Positions 7,297 to 16,258 of a DNA stretch of 64,000 nucleotides are shown here, piece by piece; position 1 is the stretch's first letter; each line of letters opens with the position of its first letter. The position numbers were made by a program, and so were the translations under genes. Source of the DNA: Vicinamibacterales bacterium (GTDB taxonomy: Bacteria; Acidobacteriota; Vicinamibacteria; Vicinamibacterales; JAKQTR01); NCBI GenBank assembly GCA_025456345.1, contig JALOKU010000003.1:57650-121649 (forward strand), in the 5' to 3' direction. The notes under the pieces are model-generated. The model saw only the letters and a list, made by a program, of their open reading frames with translations. It ran no database searches and was not told the origin of the DNA.

Positions 7297-9285
7297 TCAG
7301 GTGGTGCTGGCTTCGGCGGGCACTCGGCCCAGGGCGAGCGCGAACGCGCGCTCGGGCAGCAGCGCGATCCCGGTCCCCAGCACGAGGACGCCGAATCCCG
7401 CCCAGATCCAGTTGACCAGGGGCGTGATGACCACCTGCAGGCTCATCGACTGGTCGTTCACGTCATAGGCCGGCATGACGAGGTAGAGGTCCTCGGCCAC
7501 GGTCCGCCGGATGGCGACCTCCGTCGTGGGCTGATCCTCATGCTTCCGGTAGAACCAGCGCGCCGGGTACATCGTGCCGCGGGACTCGCCGTTCTCGCTC
7601 ACCGCGATGTGGCCGGTGACCATCTGTTTCTGGGCGTCTTCGGTGACCTTGACGCCATTGTTGCGGACCGTGACATGACGCACGGTGGCTTCCTCGCCGA
7701 CCTTCAGCAGCAGCTGCTGGTCGGTCTTGAACCCCTCGCCGGCGAAGCCGAGGAACATCAGCACGATGCCCAGGTGGACGATGTAGCCGCCGTAGCGCCG
7801 GCGCTCGCGCATCACGAGGCCGATGCCGGCCGTGAGCCTGTCGGTGCCGGTGGCCTCCTGCCGCACGCGGGCGCCGCGCACGAATTCCTGGGTGATGGTG
7901 GCGGCCACAAACGCGCACAGCGCGAAGCAGATGCCCGAGGTCCACACCCGGACGCCGAGCCCGACCAGGGCCACGGTGACCACGGCCGTGAACACCGCCG
8001 GCCAGACAAACTGCTCCCGCAGGCTGGCGAGCGACGAGCGGCGCCACGCCAGCAGCGGCGCGACGCCGGTCAGGAGGAGCAGGATGAGGCCGATCGGCGC
8101 CATCCAGCGGTTGAAGAACGGCGGGCCGACCGTCAGCCGGTTACCGGTGAGCGCCTCGCTCATCGTCGGGAACATCGTGCCGAACAGCACGAGCATCGCC
8201 GCGATGAGCAGGATCCAGTTGTTGGCGACAAACGCCGCCTCCCGCGAGAACCATGAGTCGAGGTCGTAGCGCGGCTTCAGGAGCGGCAGGCGCCGGATGA
8301 CCCACGCGAAGCTGAACAGCAGGATGGCCGCCATGAAGACGGTGAACATCCACGTCAGCGTGCGGTCCTCGCCGAAGGCGTGCACCGACTGCACGATTCC
8401 CGACCGGGTCATGAACGTGCCGAAGATCGTGAGGAAGAACGTGATGATCACGAGCGACACGTTCCAGACCTTCAGCATGCCGCGGCGCTCCTGCACGATG
8501 ACCGAGTGCAGGAAGGCCGTCGCCGTGAACCACGGCAGCAGCCCGGCGTTCTCGACGGGGTCCCAGCCCCAGTACCCGCCCCAGCCGAGCTCCTCGTACG
8601 CCCAGATCATGCCGAGCGTGAGGCCGAGGCTCAGGAACAGCCAGCTCACCATCGTCCAGCGCCGGACGGCGCGCAGCCAGGAGTCGTCGAGGTGCCCGGT
8701 GATGAGCGCCGCCATGCCGAACGCATACGGAATGGTCATCCCCACGAACCCGATGTAGAGGCTCGGCGGGTGGACCACCATGTAGATGTTCTGCAGGAGG
8801 GGGTTCAGGCCGCGGCCGTCAGCCGGTGCCTGCACGAGGAAGGTCTCGAACGGGTTCTTGTGGACGATCATCATGAACAGGAAGAACACCTGCACGGCCG
8901 AGATGATCGCGACCACGTACGGAATCAGTTCGCGGTGCCGGTCGCGGTTCACGTAGACGGCGAGCGACCCGAACAGCGCCAGCAGGAACACCCAGAACAT
9001 GATCGATCCGTCGAGGCCGCCCCAGTACGACGTGATCTTGTAGAAGAGGGGCTGCGCGAGGTCCGAGTAATGCTGGACGTACTTGAGCGAGTAGTTGTCG
9101 GTCACAAACGCGTGAATGATGACCGCCGACGCGGCGGTCATCAGCGCCGCCGACAGGTAGAACGCCCCGACGCCGCTCTCAACGAGGCTGCGCGACCCAC
9201 GCCGCGCGCCCGCGACCGACGCCGCGATCGCGTAGGCCGAGACGACCAGGGTTGCCATCAGGAGAAACGAGCCGAGAGAGGCCAT
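7297..9285 (-). CDS. ccmF: cytochrome c heme lyase CcmF
   Basis: Large polytopic membrane protein of 662 residues that joins heme to apocytochrome c on the outer face of the membrane. The WWD motif WGGYWGWDPVENAGLLPW is at residues 235-252. Conserved histidines include H172 (VVHPPSLY) and H260 (AFLHSV). A periplasmic domain near 540-615 precedes the last helix. The start at 9285 fits the family N-terminus. It follows ccmE by 120 bases, with a GC-rich hairpin at the junction. Confidence 0.94.
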   Translation of the reverse strand: MASLGSFLLMATLVVSAYAIAASVAGARRGSRSLVESGVGAFYLSAALMTAASAVIIHAFVTDNYSLKYVQHYSDLAQPLFYKITSYWGGLDGSIMFWVFLLALFGSLAVYVNRDRHRELIPYVVAIISAVQVFFLFMMIVHKNPFETFLVQAPADGRGLNPLLQNIYMVVHPPSLYIGFVGMTIPYAFGMAALITGHLDDSWLRAVRRWTMVSWLFLSLGLTLGMIWAYEELGWGGYWGWDPVENAGLLPWFTATAFLHSVIVQERRGMLKVWNVSLVIITFFLTIFGTFMTRSGIVQSVHAFGEDRTLTWMFTVFMAAILLFSFAWVIRRLPLLKPRYDLDSWFSREAAFVANNWILLIAAMLVLFGTMFPTMSEALTGNRLTVGPPFFNRWMAPIGLILLLLTGVAPLLAWRRSSLASLREQFVWPAVFTAVVTVALVGLGVRVWTSGICFALCAFVAATITQEFVRGARVRQEATGTDRLTAGIGLVMRERRRYGGYIVHLGIVLMFLGFAGEGFKTDQQLLLKVGEEATVRHVTVRNNGVKVTEDAQKQMVTGHIAVSENGESRGTMYPARWFYRKHEDQPTTEVAIRRTVAEDLYLVMPAYDVNDQSMSLQVVITPLVNWIWAGFGVLVLGTGIALLPERAFALALGRVPAEASTT

Positions 9286-9394
9286 ATGTCACCTGCACCT
9301 ACCAGGGGCCGCCGGCGACGGCGCCACCACCTGGGCGGCGGGCCGGCGGGTAGGGTTGCTGTTGGACGCGGAGAGGGAACGCGGCGGCTGCACT

Positions 9395-9422
9395 CCGGCC
9401 CCGCCTCACGCGCCGGGGCCGG
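9395..9422. repeat. GC-rich inverted repeat at the ccmE/ccmF junction
   Basis: CCGGCCCC at 9395-9402 and GGGGCCGG at 9415-9422 form a perfect 8-bp stem with a 12-base loop. It overlaps the ccmE stop codon and is followed by 110 non-coding bases before ccmF on the minus strand. No U tract follows, so it is more likely an mRNA-stability or attenuation hairpin than a terminator. Confidence 0.4.
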
Positions 9423-9822
9423 TCAGCCCTTTCTTCGCGTCGTACTTGGACGGGCATTTCGCCATCACACCGTTCGGCGCCACGTGAAAACCGCTGGCGT
9501 CCAGCCGTCCCTTCAGTACGACTTCCGACTCGTCCTTGAAGGTGTCCGGCACGATCCCGGTGTAGGTGGCGTCGATGACGGCGCCCTTGCTCTGGACCTT
9601 GAACCGGTACTCGAGAGAGTCCCGCTTCCGGAGGATGGAGTCCTTCACCACGAAGCCGTGGAGCTGGAGGTTCTTCCCGTGCCAGGCCTCGGGATTCACC
9701 ATCACCTCGTCGACGTGTTTGTAGAACTCCGTGCCCTCGCTGAGCGTGGAATAGAGCAACCCGCCCAGTGCGAGGACCAGGACGAGGCTCGTGATGCCGA
9801 TCTTGACGGATTTCTGTTTCAT
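9406..9822 (-). CDS. ccmE: heme chaperone CcmE, Cys-type (CxxxY) variant
   Basis: 138 residues: a signal anchor at about 7-25 and then the OB-fold beta barrel (LQLHGFVV, LEYRFKV, VVLKGRL). The canonical heme attachment site HxxxY is replaced by C123-P-S-K-Y127 in the segment GVMAKCPSKY. Cys-type CcmE is known from archaea and Desulfovibrio, where CcmH is absent; no ccmH or ccmG is found in this operon either. The ATG at 9822 is chosen because it places the anchor directly at the N-terminus; a longer frame adds 22 unlikely residues. First gene of the ccm operon. Confidence 0.9.
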   Translation of the reverse strand: MKQKSVKIGITSLVLVLALGGLLYSTLSEGTEFYKHVDEVMVNPEAWHGKNLQLHGFVVKDSILRKRDSLEYRFKVQSKGAVIDATYTGIVPDTFKDESEVVLKGRLDASGFHVAPNGVMAKCPSKYDAKKGLTGPGA

Positions 9823-9868
9823 GGGCAGACAGTTACGGGCAATCCGAACCCCCGGAAACAGGATACCC

Positions 9869-10492
9869 TCAGCCGCCGGTCCGGTCAAACGGCGGGGGCT
9901 CGGTCCAGCCGTTCGCCCGGGTGGCGTCGTGCGGCAGTAGCCCCGCGGCTTCGAGCAAGGCCCGAACCGCCCCGACGGGCAGGCCCACGACGTTGCTGTA
10001 GGACCCGTTCACCGACTCGATGAACCGGGCCGCGAGCCCCTGCACGCCGTATGCCCCCGCCTTGTCGCGGGGCTCGCCGCTGGCCACGTACCAGTCGATC
10101 TCGGCGGCCGTGAGGGGCCGGAAGCGCACCCGGGTGCCGACCAGCGCCGACGATTGCCGGCCAGCCCGGACCAGCACGACGCCCGTCAGCACCTCGTGCA
10201 CCCGCCCGGACAAGCGCCCAAGCATTCGCGCCGCATCGGCATCGTCGGCCGGCTTGCCCAGCATCTCCCCGTCGATCACCACGGTGGTGTCGGCCGCGAG
10301 GACCAGTTCGCCGGAGTGCCTGGCGGCGATGGTGCGCGCCTTCATCGCGGCCACGCGAACGACGTAGGCGGCGGGCGGCTCCCCGGCGAGTCCGGATTCG
10401 TCGACATCGGCCGGTTCGACCTCGAAGACGTAGCCGGCCTCGTGCAGCAGGTCCATCCGCCTGGGCGACGCCGACGCGAGGATCAGCCGCAT
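9869..10492 (-). CDS. maf: Maf-family nucleoside triphosphate pyrophosphatase
   Basis: House-cleaning dTTP/UTP pyrophosphatase, 207 residues. The N-terminal signature LASASPRRMDLL is at residues 4-15, the catalytic Asp block ADTTVV at about 68-73, GKPAD follows, and the SGEPRDKAGAYGVQG and GSYSNVVGLP blocks are near the C-terminus. The ATG at 10492 fits the family start. There is no Shine-Dalgarno; TATCAT ends 6 bases upstream, so the transcript may be leaderless. It lies upstream of ccmE by 46 bases on the same strand. Confidence 0.92.
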   Translation of the reverse strand: MRLILASASPRRMDLLHEAGYVFEVEPADVDESGLAGEPPAAYVVRVAAMKARTIAARHSGELVLAADTTVVIDGEMLGKPADDADAARMLGRLSGRVHEVLTGVVLVRAGRQSSALVGTRVRFRPLTAAEIDWYVASGEPRDKAGAYGVQGLAARFIESVNGSYSNVVGLPVGAVRALLEAAGLLPHDATRANGWTEPPPFDRTGG

Positions 10493-10498
10493 CCCGGA

Positions 10499-10504
10499 AT
10501 GATA
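10499..10504 (-). promoter_or_regulatory. candidate -10 element of maf (leaderless)
   Basis: On the minus strand TATCAT is followed by 6 bases and then the maf ATG, the same spacing as at aroA. No -35 match was found at 16-18 bases, and no ribosome site is present. Confidence 0.35.
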
Positions 10505-10538
10505 CACTTGCGCTCCCTGCACGCCCGAGCCGAGGACC

Positions 10539-10889
10539 ATGGAGCCTGTTCAGTCCCTGATGTCGAGCGCCGTCGCCCGCCTGGTGCGGCCAGCGCCCCT
10601 GTGTCCTGAGAAGGTGCTGTTCGCGTGGCGCTCCGCCGTCGGCTCCGCGGTATCGCGGGTCACCCGCGTGCGGCTCGCCGGGCCCGGCGTCCTCGAGGTC
10701 GTTGTTGACGATGATCGGTTTGGTGATGAGCTGGTGCGGTCGGCGGCCCTCGTACTCACCCGCCTCCAGGCGTTGCTGGGCGCCGACGTCGTTGGCCGCC
10801 TCGAGGTGAGGCGGCCTGGAAAAGCGCCGGGCCGTCGGCGGAGAACGGGCGGAGTACCAGGAGCCGGCCGAGCGAAGGGAGAAAGGTGA
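10539..10889 (+). CDS. DUF721/DciA-like protein
   Basis: 116 residues with the DciA (DUF721) core at about 20-85: [14 protein letters not shown], then alternating strands ending [17 protein letters not shown] and LTRLQALLG. DciA loads the replicative helicase in bacteria that lack DnaC/DnaI. The C-terminal 30 residues are Arg/Gly-rich and look disordered. It overlaps the next start (TGATG). The domain match is moderate, so a generic DUF721 label is safest. Confidence 0.72.
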   Translation: MEPVQSLMSSAVARLVRPAPLCPEKVLFAWRSAVGSAVSRVTRVRLAGPGVLEVVVDDDRFGDELVRSAALVLTRLQALLGADVVGRLEVRRPGKAPGRRRRTGGVPGAGRAKGER

Positions 10890-11734
10890 TGATCAAGACT
10901 ATCGGCGTCATCGGCGCGGGCACGATGGGCAACGGCATCGCGCAGGTGTTTGCCCAGGCCGGGTTCCAGGTCCTGGTGGAGGACGTGGCGGGCACGGCGC
11001 TCGATCGCGGAAGAGCGACCATCGAGAAGAGCCTCGCGAAGTTCGTCGAGAAGGGCAAGCTCGACGCCGCGTCGCGGGATGCGGCCCTCGGGCGCCTCGC
11101 CTTCTCCACGAGTCTCGATGGCTTCGCCGAGGCGGACTACGTGGTCGAGGCGGCGATCGAGAACCGCGAGGCCAAACGGGCGCTGTTCACCACGCTCGAC
11201 CAGATCGCACGGCCGGGGGTGATGCTGACCTCGAATACCTCCTCGATTTCCATCACCACCTTGGCGGCAGCGACCACGCGCCCCGAACTGGTGCTCGGCA
11301 TGCACTTCATGAACCCGGTGCCGCTCATGGCGCTGGTCGAGCTGGTTCGCGGCCAGGCCACGTCGGCCGAGGCGATGGCCACGGCGACAGGGCTGTGCGG
11401 CCAGCTCGGCAAGACGCCGGTCGAGGCCGCCGACTACCCCGGCTTCATTGCCAACCGTATCCTGATGCCGATGATCAACGAGGCCGTGTTCGCCGTGATG
11501 GAAGGCGTCGGCACACCGGAAGCCATCGACACGGTGATGAAGCTGGGGATGAACCACCCGATGGGTCCGCTCACCCTGGCCGACTTCATCGGCCTCGACG
11601 TGTGCCTTGCCATTCTCGACGTGCTGCACGACGGGCTGGGCGACCCGAAGTACCGCCCCTGCCCCCTGCTGAAGCGGATGGTGGCGGCAGGGCATCTCGG
11701 GCGCAAGAGCGGGAGGGGGTTCTACACGTACTAG
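10889..11734 (+). CDS. 3-hydroxybutyryl-CoA (3-hydroxyacyl-CoA) dehydrogenase
   Basis: 281-residue NAD-dependent enzyme that oxidises (S)-3-hydroxyacyl-CoA to 3-ketoacyl-CoA. The Rossmann motif GAGTMGNG is at residues 9-16. The catalytic segment GMHFMNPVP holds the active His, and [11 protein letters not shown] plus [18 protein letters not shown] are the C-terminal family blocks. The ATG at 10889 overlaps the preceding stop (a GTG one codon earlier is possible), and GGGAGAAAGG precedes it. Full length; fatty-acid or butanoate metabolism. Confidence 0.93.
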   Translation: MIKTIGVIGAGTMGNGIAQVFAQAGFQVLVEDVAGTALDRGRATIEKSLAKFVEKGKLDAASRDAALGRLAFSTSLDGFAEADYVVEAAIENREAKRALFTTLDQIARPGVMLTSNTSSISITTLAAATTRPELVLGMHFMNPVPLMALVELVRGQATSAEAMATATGLCGQLGKTPVEAADYPGFIANRILMPMINEAVFAVMEGVGTPEAIDTVMKLGMNHPMGPLTLADFIGLDVCLAILDVLHDGLGDPKYRPCPLLKRMVAAGHLGRKSGRGFYTY

Positions 11735-11757
11735 GGGCTGGGGGCTAGGCGCTGGTC
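11731..11757. repeat. GGGGCTAG-type repeat at convergent gene ends
   Basis: CTAGGGGCTGGGGGCTAGG and neighbouring bases form two to three imperfect copies of a GGGGCTAG/GGGGCTGG unit. Both flanking genes take their TAG stop codon from the repeat (11732-11734 plus, 11745-11747 minus). Similar units occur at 56159-56184. Confidence 0.5.
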
Positions 11758-12332
11758 TGGCGTTCCGGGGCGACAGGGCGGCTCGAAACGCTGCGCCGTC
11801 GCGCCCACCACGCCAGTCCGGCGACCGGGCCGAGGATTGCGAGCTCTCGTGCGACGGAGACGGCGTTCTTGAGGATGAACTCCTCGGGCTTCCAATAGCG
11901 ACGGGAGATGTCCGCGAACAGGTCGATGCCCGAATAGAAGTACGCCGACGAGACGGGCCACAGCGCCAGCAGTCCCCGGGGCGTGCTGGTATCGTGGCCC
12001 AGCCAGTCGAGAGCGATGTGGCTGGCCACCGCAAGCCCGCACGTGAGGCCCGTTGCCAGCGCCGGCACGCGGAGTGCCCGCGCCATCGAGCCGCCGGCGA
12101 GAGCCGCGAGGGCGGCCGCGGCTAGGCTGTGGGTGTAGGTGCGATGGCTGGCCAGCAGGATGTCGAGGTCGGGCGCCAGTGCCAGCGCCGCGCTGGCCAG
12201 GACAAGCGGCGTGACGATCGGGGCCGCCGCCGCCGGCCCGCCCGCCAGAACGCGGAACCGGCGGGGCGCGAAGGCCTCGGCCGCCCACGCGACCGCGACG
12301 CCGGCGAGGAGATGGCCTGCTGGGCTCGGCAC
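11745..12332 (-). CDS. membrane-bound metal-dependent hydrolase (YdjM/DUF457 family)
   Basis: 195-residue polytopic membrane protein. The first residues match the family start PSPxGHxLxG. Conserved polar motifs DLDILL and HRTYTHSL lie around residues 55-70, followed by ASHIALDWLGHD at about 105-116; these are the putative metal ligands. I choose the GTG at 12332 because the family opens with M-PSP-GH; a TTG at 12368 would add 12 unlike residues. Convergent with the dehydrogenase and divergent from recA. The substrate is unknown. Confidence 0.78.
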   Translation of the reverse strand: MPSPAGHLLAGVAVAWAAEAFAPRRFRVLAGGPAAAAPIVTPLVLASAALALAPDLDILLASHRTYTHSLAAAALAALAGGSMARALRVPALATGLTCGLAVASHIALDWLGHDTSTPRGLLALWPVSSAYFYSGIDLFADISRRYWKPEEFILKNAVSVARELAILGPVAGLAWWARRRSVSSRPVAPERQTSA

Positions 12333-12475
12333 CCTACCAACGTAGCAATCTCTGCCACGCTGCCGCAAGCCGGCGATGCAGATTCTGCCACCGCCCTCTC
12401 ATCATGGCGAAAGTCGATATCCCTGTAACTGGCTGATAACACAAGGCTAGCAAGCCCGAGGCCGTCGATTTTCGC

Positions 12476-12504
12476 TTGACTTGAATCCGGCACGCATCTA
12501 GAAT
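12476..12504 (+). promoter_or_regulatory. recA promoter
   Basis: -35 TTGACT at 12476-12481, a 17-base spacer and -10 TAGAAT at 12499-12504. This is a close match to the housekeeping consensus. Transcription would start near 12511, and a strong ribosome site AAGGAGAG lies just before the recA ATG. Confidence 0.75.
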
Positions 12505-12515
12505 CAGAAGGATTC
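12501..12515. promoter_or_regulatory. inverted repeat GAATC-N5-GATTC over the recA -10 and start site
   Basis: A perfect 5-bp inverted repeat with a 5-base centre overlaps the end of the recA -10 and the predicted transcription start. The position suits a repressor such as a SOS regulator, but it does not match the LexA boxes I know, so the regulator is unidentified. Confidence 0.4.
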
Positions 12516-12541
12516 GCCCGCACGCAGATCAAGGAGAGCAC

Positions 12542-13609
<1,068 letters not shown>

Positions 13610-13651
13610 CGCTCGGGACGCCGCCTGGCCCGCGGCCTACGGGCCGGCCTC

Positions 13652-13680
13652 TTGGCCGACGGCGATCTGCATGTTATATT
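13652..13680 (+). promoter_or_regulatory. candidate tRNA-Phe promoter
   Basis: TTGGCC at 13652-13657, 17 bases, TATATT at 13675-13680, with the tRNA 5' end 29 bases downstream. The AT-rich -10 stands out in a GC-rich stretch. Confidence 0.5.
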
Positions 13681-13709
13681 GGCTGTCTTGCCGTCGCGCC
13701 GACCTCAGT

Positions 13710-13785
13710 GCCGAGGTAGCTCAGTTGGTAGAGCACCTGACTGAAAATTAGGGGGTCCCCAGTTCAAGTCTGGGCCTCGGCACCA
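13710..13785 (+). tRNA. tRNA-Phe (GAA)
   Basis: 76 bases folding as a full cloverleaf: acceptor GCCGAGG/CCTCGGC, D arm GCTC/GAGC, anticodon stem CCTGA/TTAGG around the loop CTGAAAA (anticodon GAA), T arm CCCAG-TTCAAGT-CTGGG. The 3' CCA is encoded. Confidence 0.97.
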
Positions 13786-13899
13786 CACACAACTACGTCA
13801 GCGGCGGCTGATGACGTCTCAGCGCGAGAGCCGTACACCGAGGCTGTCCGGCGCAGGAGGCCTCGCAGCCCCCCGAGCGCCGCGCCTGCTTGCAGGCCC

Positions 13900-14277
13900 C
13901 TACGCCTTCTTCCGCTCGAAGGCAATGGCGCCGATCTCGCCGTCCGGGGTTTCCCACTCACCCGCCATCTTGTCGCCGCTGAGGGTCAGCGTCATCTTCA
14001 TGAGCGTGCCGTCGGTCAGCGTGAAGCCGAACGACAACACGCTGTCTGCAAACCGCACGTCGCGAAGCGCCTCCTTCGCGACGATGTTGAGGGAATCGCT
14101 CATCGTTCCGCCGTAGCCGTCGCCGATCTTCGTGATCGCCAGCGTCACCTGATCCGCGCCCTGGTCGGGCACGTTGGTCGTGCCGACCCAGAGTCCGGCC
14201 GGTTCTTCCGCTGCCCTGGGCGCCGCCGGCAGCGACACCATGGCCGCCGCCACGACAAGTAGAACCCGCTTCAGCAT
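13900..14277 (-). CDS. small secreted protein of unknown function
   Basis: 125 residues with a clear signal peptide (positively charged MLKR, hydrophobic core, cleavage near APRAAE at about 22). The mature part is beta-rich and resembles lipocalin-like secreted proteins: GLWVGTTN, LAITKIGDGYGGTMSDS, LSFGFTLTDGT, MTLTLSGDKMAGEW. It probably binds or shields a ligand in the periplasm, but no family is recognised with confidence. The ATG at 14277 has GGAGG 4-8 bases upstream; an earlier frame lacks a signal peptide. Confidence 0.65.
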   Translation of the reverse strand: MLKRVLLVVAAAMVSLPAAPRAAEEPAGLWVGTTNVPDQGADQVTLAITKIGDGYGGTMSDSLNIVAKEALRDVRFADSVLSFGFTLTDGTLMKMTLTLSGDKMAGEWETPDGEIGAIAFERKKA

Positions 14278-14376
14278 CGTGCCTCCTCGGGAACGCCGAT
14301 GTACGGCTACCGCGCAGTCGCTCCGGGGGCAACTCGTCGTTGGCGACGCAGCGCCAATCATGAGACTCGAACGCGC

Positions 14377-14946
14377 CTACTCGTCGCCCTCGTCCTCGTC
14401 CTTCTGGAGGCTCGTCGCGAAATCGTCGAACTCCTCCGCCAGCGCGGCCTCGACCTTCTCCTCGTCAAGGGCCTCCACGCGCCCGCCGCCTCGGACCTTG
14501 ATGGGGCCCTTGGGTCCGCTGTCGGTGCGGCCCTTGGCCCCGCCGCGGCTCCTGCCCTTGGGAGGCGCGGGAGGCCCGAAGTTCCGCTCGCGCCGCGCCG
14601 CAGGGTCGCCGGACGGGGCCGACGACCTGGGCGGCCCGCCAAACGGCGCGCCCGAGGACGGCCCTCCGAAGCCCATCGGCGGCCGGGGGCCCCGCTCTTC
14701 CCTGGGACGCGCCTCGCTGATCGAGAGCATCCGCCCCACGAACGGCTGGCCGTTGAGCCTGCGGATGACCTCGGTGGCGACGGCGAGGTCGGGATAGTCC
14801 ACGAAGGCGAAGCCTCGCGGACGCCCCGTTTCGCGATCCATCGGCAAGACGACGGAGAGCGGCGGGGCAATGGCGGCGACGTGCGCGCGCAGATCTGCTT
14901 CTGTCGCGCTGTAGGGGAGATTCCCGATAAACAACCGGACTGGCAC
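14377..14946 (-). CDS. RRM-type RNA-binding protein
   Basis: 189 residues. A single RNA recognition motif occupies residues 1-80, with RNP2 LFIGNL at 5-10 and RNP1 RGFAFVDY at about 44-51. A Gly/Pro/Arg-rich linker follows, and then an acidic tail (about 155-189, ending in DEDEGDE). Bacterial RRM proteins of this type are usually cold- or stress-related RNA chaperones. The GTG at 14946 has GAGGTG about 10 bases upstream. A 6-1-6 palindrome lies 26 bases before the start. Confidence 0.88.
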   Translation of the reverse strand: MPVRLFIGNLPYSATEADLRAHVAAIAPPLSVVLPMDRETGRPRGFAFVDYPDLAVATEVIRRLNGQPFVGRMLSISEARPREERGPRPPMGFGGPSSGAPFGGPPRSSAPSGDPAARRERNFGPPAPPKGRSRGGAKGRTDSGPKGPIKVRGGGRVEALDEEKVEAALAEEFDDFATSLQKDEDEGDE

Positions 14947-14971
14947 GCTGTTATTTCACCTCGTGGTTATA

Positions 14972-14984
14972 CGGCAGTCTGCCG
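14972..14984. promoter_or_regulatory. perfect palindrome CGGCAG-T-CTGCCG upstream of the RRM gene
   Basis: A 13-base perfect inverted repeat directly abuts a minus-strand -10-like TATAAC (plus 14966-14971), which would drive the RRM gene. It could be an operator. The 231-base gap to the divergent PpiC gene holds no open frame. Confidence 0.35.
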
Positions 14985-15177
14985 CGTTGTGGCTGGAGAT
15001 TCCGGTCGTGGCGAGGGCGGAGGATGGGCAGTCAAGGCTCAGGACTGATACCGATGCTAGACTCTACCAGACCCGCGCATCACGGCGCAACAGCCGCGTC
15101 GCCAGCCGGTCCCGTTTGCCTTGCGCCGCCGAAGGCCGTCTGGTAGCGTGGGAAGTCCCTCTGTTCATGGAGTGCTC

Positions 15178-16248
15178 GTGATTAAGCATACTGCCGTCCT
15201 CCTGCTGCTCCCGGTGTTCGCCCTCAGCGCGTGCACGAAGGAAGCCGACAAGGCACCGGTCCAGGCGCCGGCTGCGGCCGAAGCCCCTGCGTCCATCCCG
15301 GCACAGACCGGCCCGGCCCCAGGCGGCGCCGCGGCGGTGCCGGCGGCCAAGCCCCTGCCGGCGCAGATCCCCGATGTCGTGGCGCGGGTCAACGGCGAGG
15401 ACGTCAAGAAGACCGAGCTCGACATGGCGATCAAGTCCCTCGAGGGTCGCGCCCGGACCGCGGTGCCCGCGGAGCAGCGCGACGCGGTCTACCGCCAGGT
15501 GCTGGACCGGCTTATCGGCTTTCACCTGCTCGTCCAGGAGTCCAAGGCCCGCAAGGTGATCGCGCCGCCGTGGGAAGTCGACAGCCAGGTGGAGCAGATC
15601 AAGAAGCAGTTCCCGAGCGAGGACGCCTTCAAGCAGATGCTGCAGTCCCGCGGCGTCACACTGGAGCAGTTGCGCACGGACACGGCTCAGACCATCGCGG
15701 TCAACCTGATGCTCAAGAACGAACTCGAAACGAAGATCGCGGTGACCGAGGCCGACAGCAGGAAGTTCTTCGAGGAGAACAAGCCGCGCTTCCGCCAGGA
15801 GGACTCGGTGCACGCCAGCCACATCCTCATCAAGACGCCCGAGCAGGCCGACGCCGCGGCCAGGGCCAAGGCGAAGGCGCAGGCCGACGATCTGCTCGTG
15901 CAGCTCAAGAAGGGCGCGGCCTTCGCCGACCTGGCGAAGCAGTTTTCGCAGGATCCCGGCTCGGCGCCCAACGGCGGCGATCTCGGTTTCTTCAGCAGGG
16001 GCCAGATGGTCCCCGCCTTCGATCAGGCCGCGTTCGCGCTGAAGGCCGGGCAGACCAGCGGCGTGGTGGAAACGCCCTTCGGGTACCACATCATCCGCGT
16101 GAGCGAGACCAAGGCCGGCCGCGACCTCCCGTACGACGAAGTCAAGGCGCAGATTGACGACTATCTCAAGCAGCAGCTGCGCGATCAGAAGAGCCAGGAG
16201 TTCGTGGACCAGCTGAAGGCCAAGGGCAAGATCCAGGTCTTCATCTAG
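15178..16248 (+). CDS. PpiC-type peptidyl-prolyl isomerase lipoprotein (SurA/PrsA-like)
   Basis: 356 residues. A lipoprotein signal ends at the lipobox LSAC (Cys about residue 19), then comes a Pro/Ala-rich linker. A SurA-N-like helical chaperone region (about 60-190, LDRLIGFHLLVQES, EDAFKQMLQSRGVTLEQL) precedes a parvulin domain (about 210-315: HASHILIKT, FADLAKQFSQDPGSAPNGGDLGFF, PFGYHIIRV). It likely folds exported or outer-membrane proteins. The GTG at 15178 is chosen because it starts directly before the signal peptide, with GGAG upstream. Confidence 0.9.
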   Translation: MIKHTAVLLLLPVFALSACTKEADKAPVQAPAAAEAPASIPAQTGPAPGGAAAVPAAKPLPAQIPDVVARVNGEDVKKTELDMAIKSLEGRARTAVPAEQRDAVYRQVLDRLIGFHLLVQESKARKVIAPPWEVDSQVEQIKKQFPSEDAFKQMLQSRGVTLEQLRTDTAQTIAVNLMLKNELETKIAVTEADSRKFFEENKPRFRQEDSVHASHILIKTPEQADAAARAKAKAQADDLLVQLKKGAAFADLAKQFSQDPGSAPNGGDLGFFSRGQMVPAFDQAAFALKAGQTSGVVETPFGYHIIRVSETKAGRDLPYDEVKAQIDDYLKQQLRDQKSQEFVDQLKAKGKIQVFI

Positions 16249-16258
16249 CCGTCAGCTC

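Noticed and set aside
7297..9285. Interpretation of CcmF as CcsA/ResC (system II)
   Set aside because: Length of 662 residues, the position after ccmE and the presence of CcmABCD fit system I CcmF.
13884..13897. Terminator GCCTGC-TT-GCAGGC after the secreted protein gene
   Set aside because: The loop has only 2 bases and no T tract follows on the minus strand.
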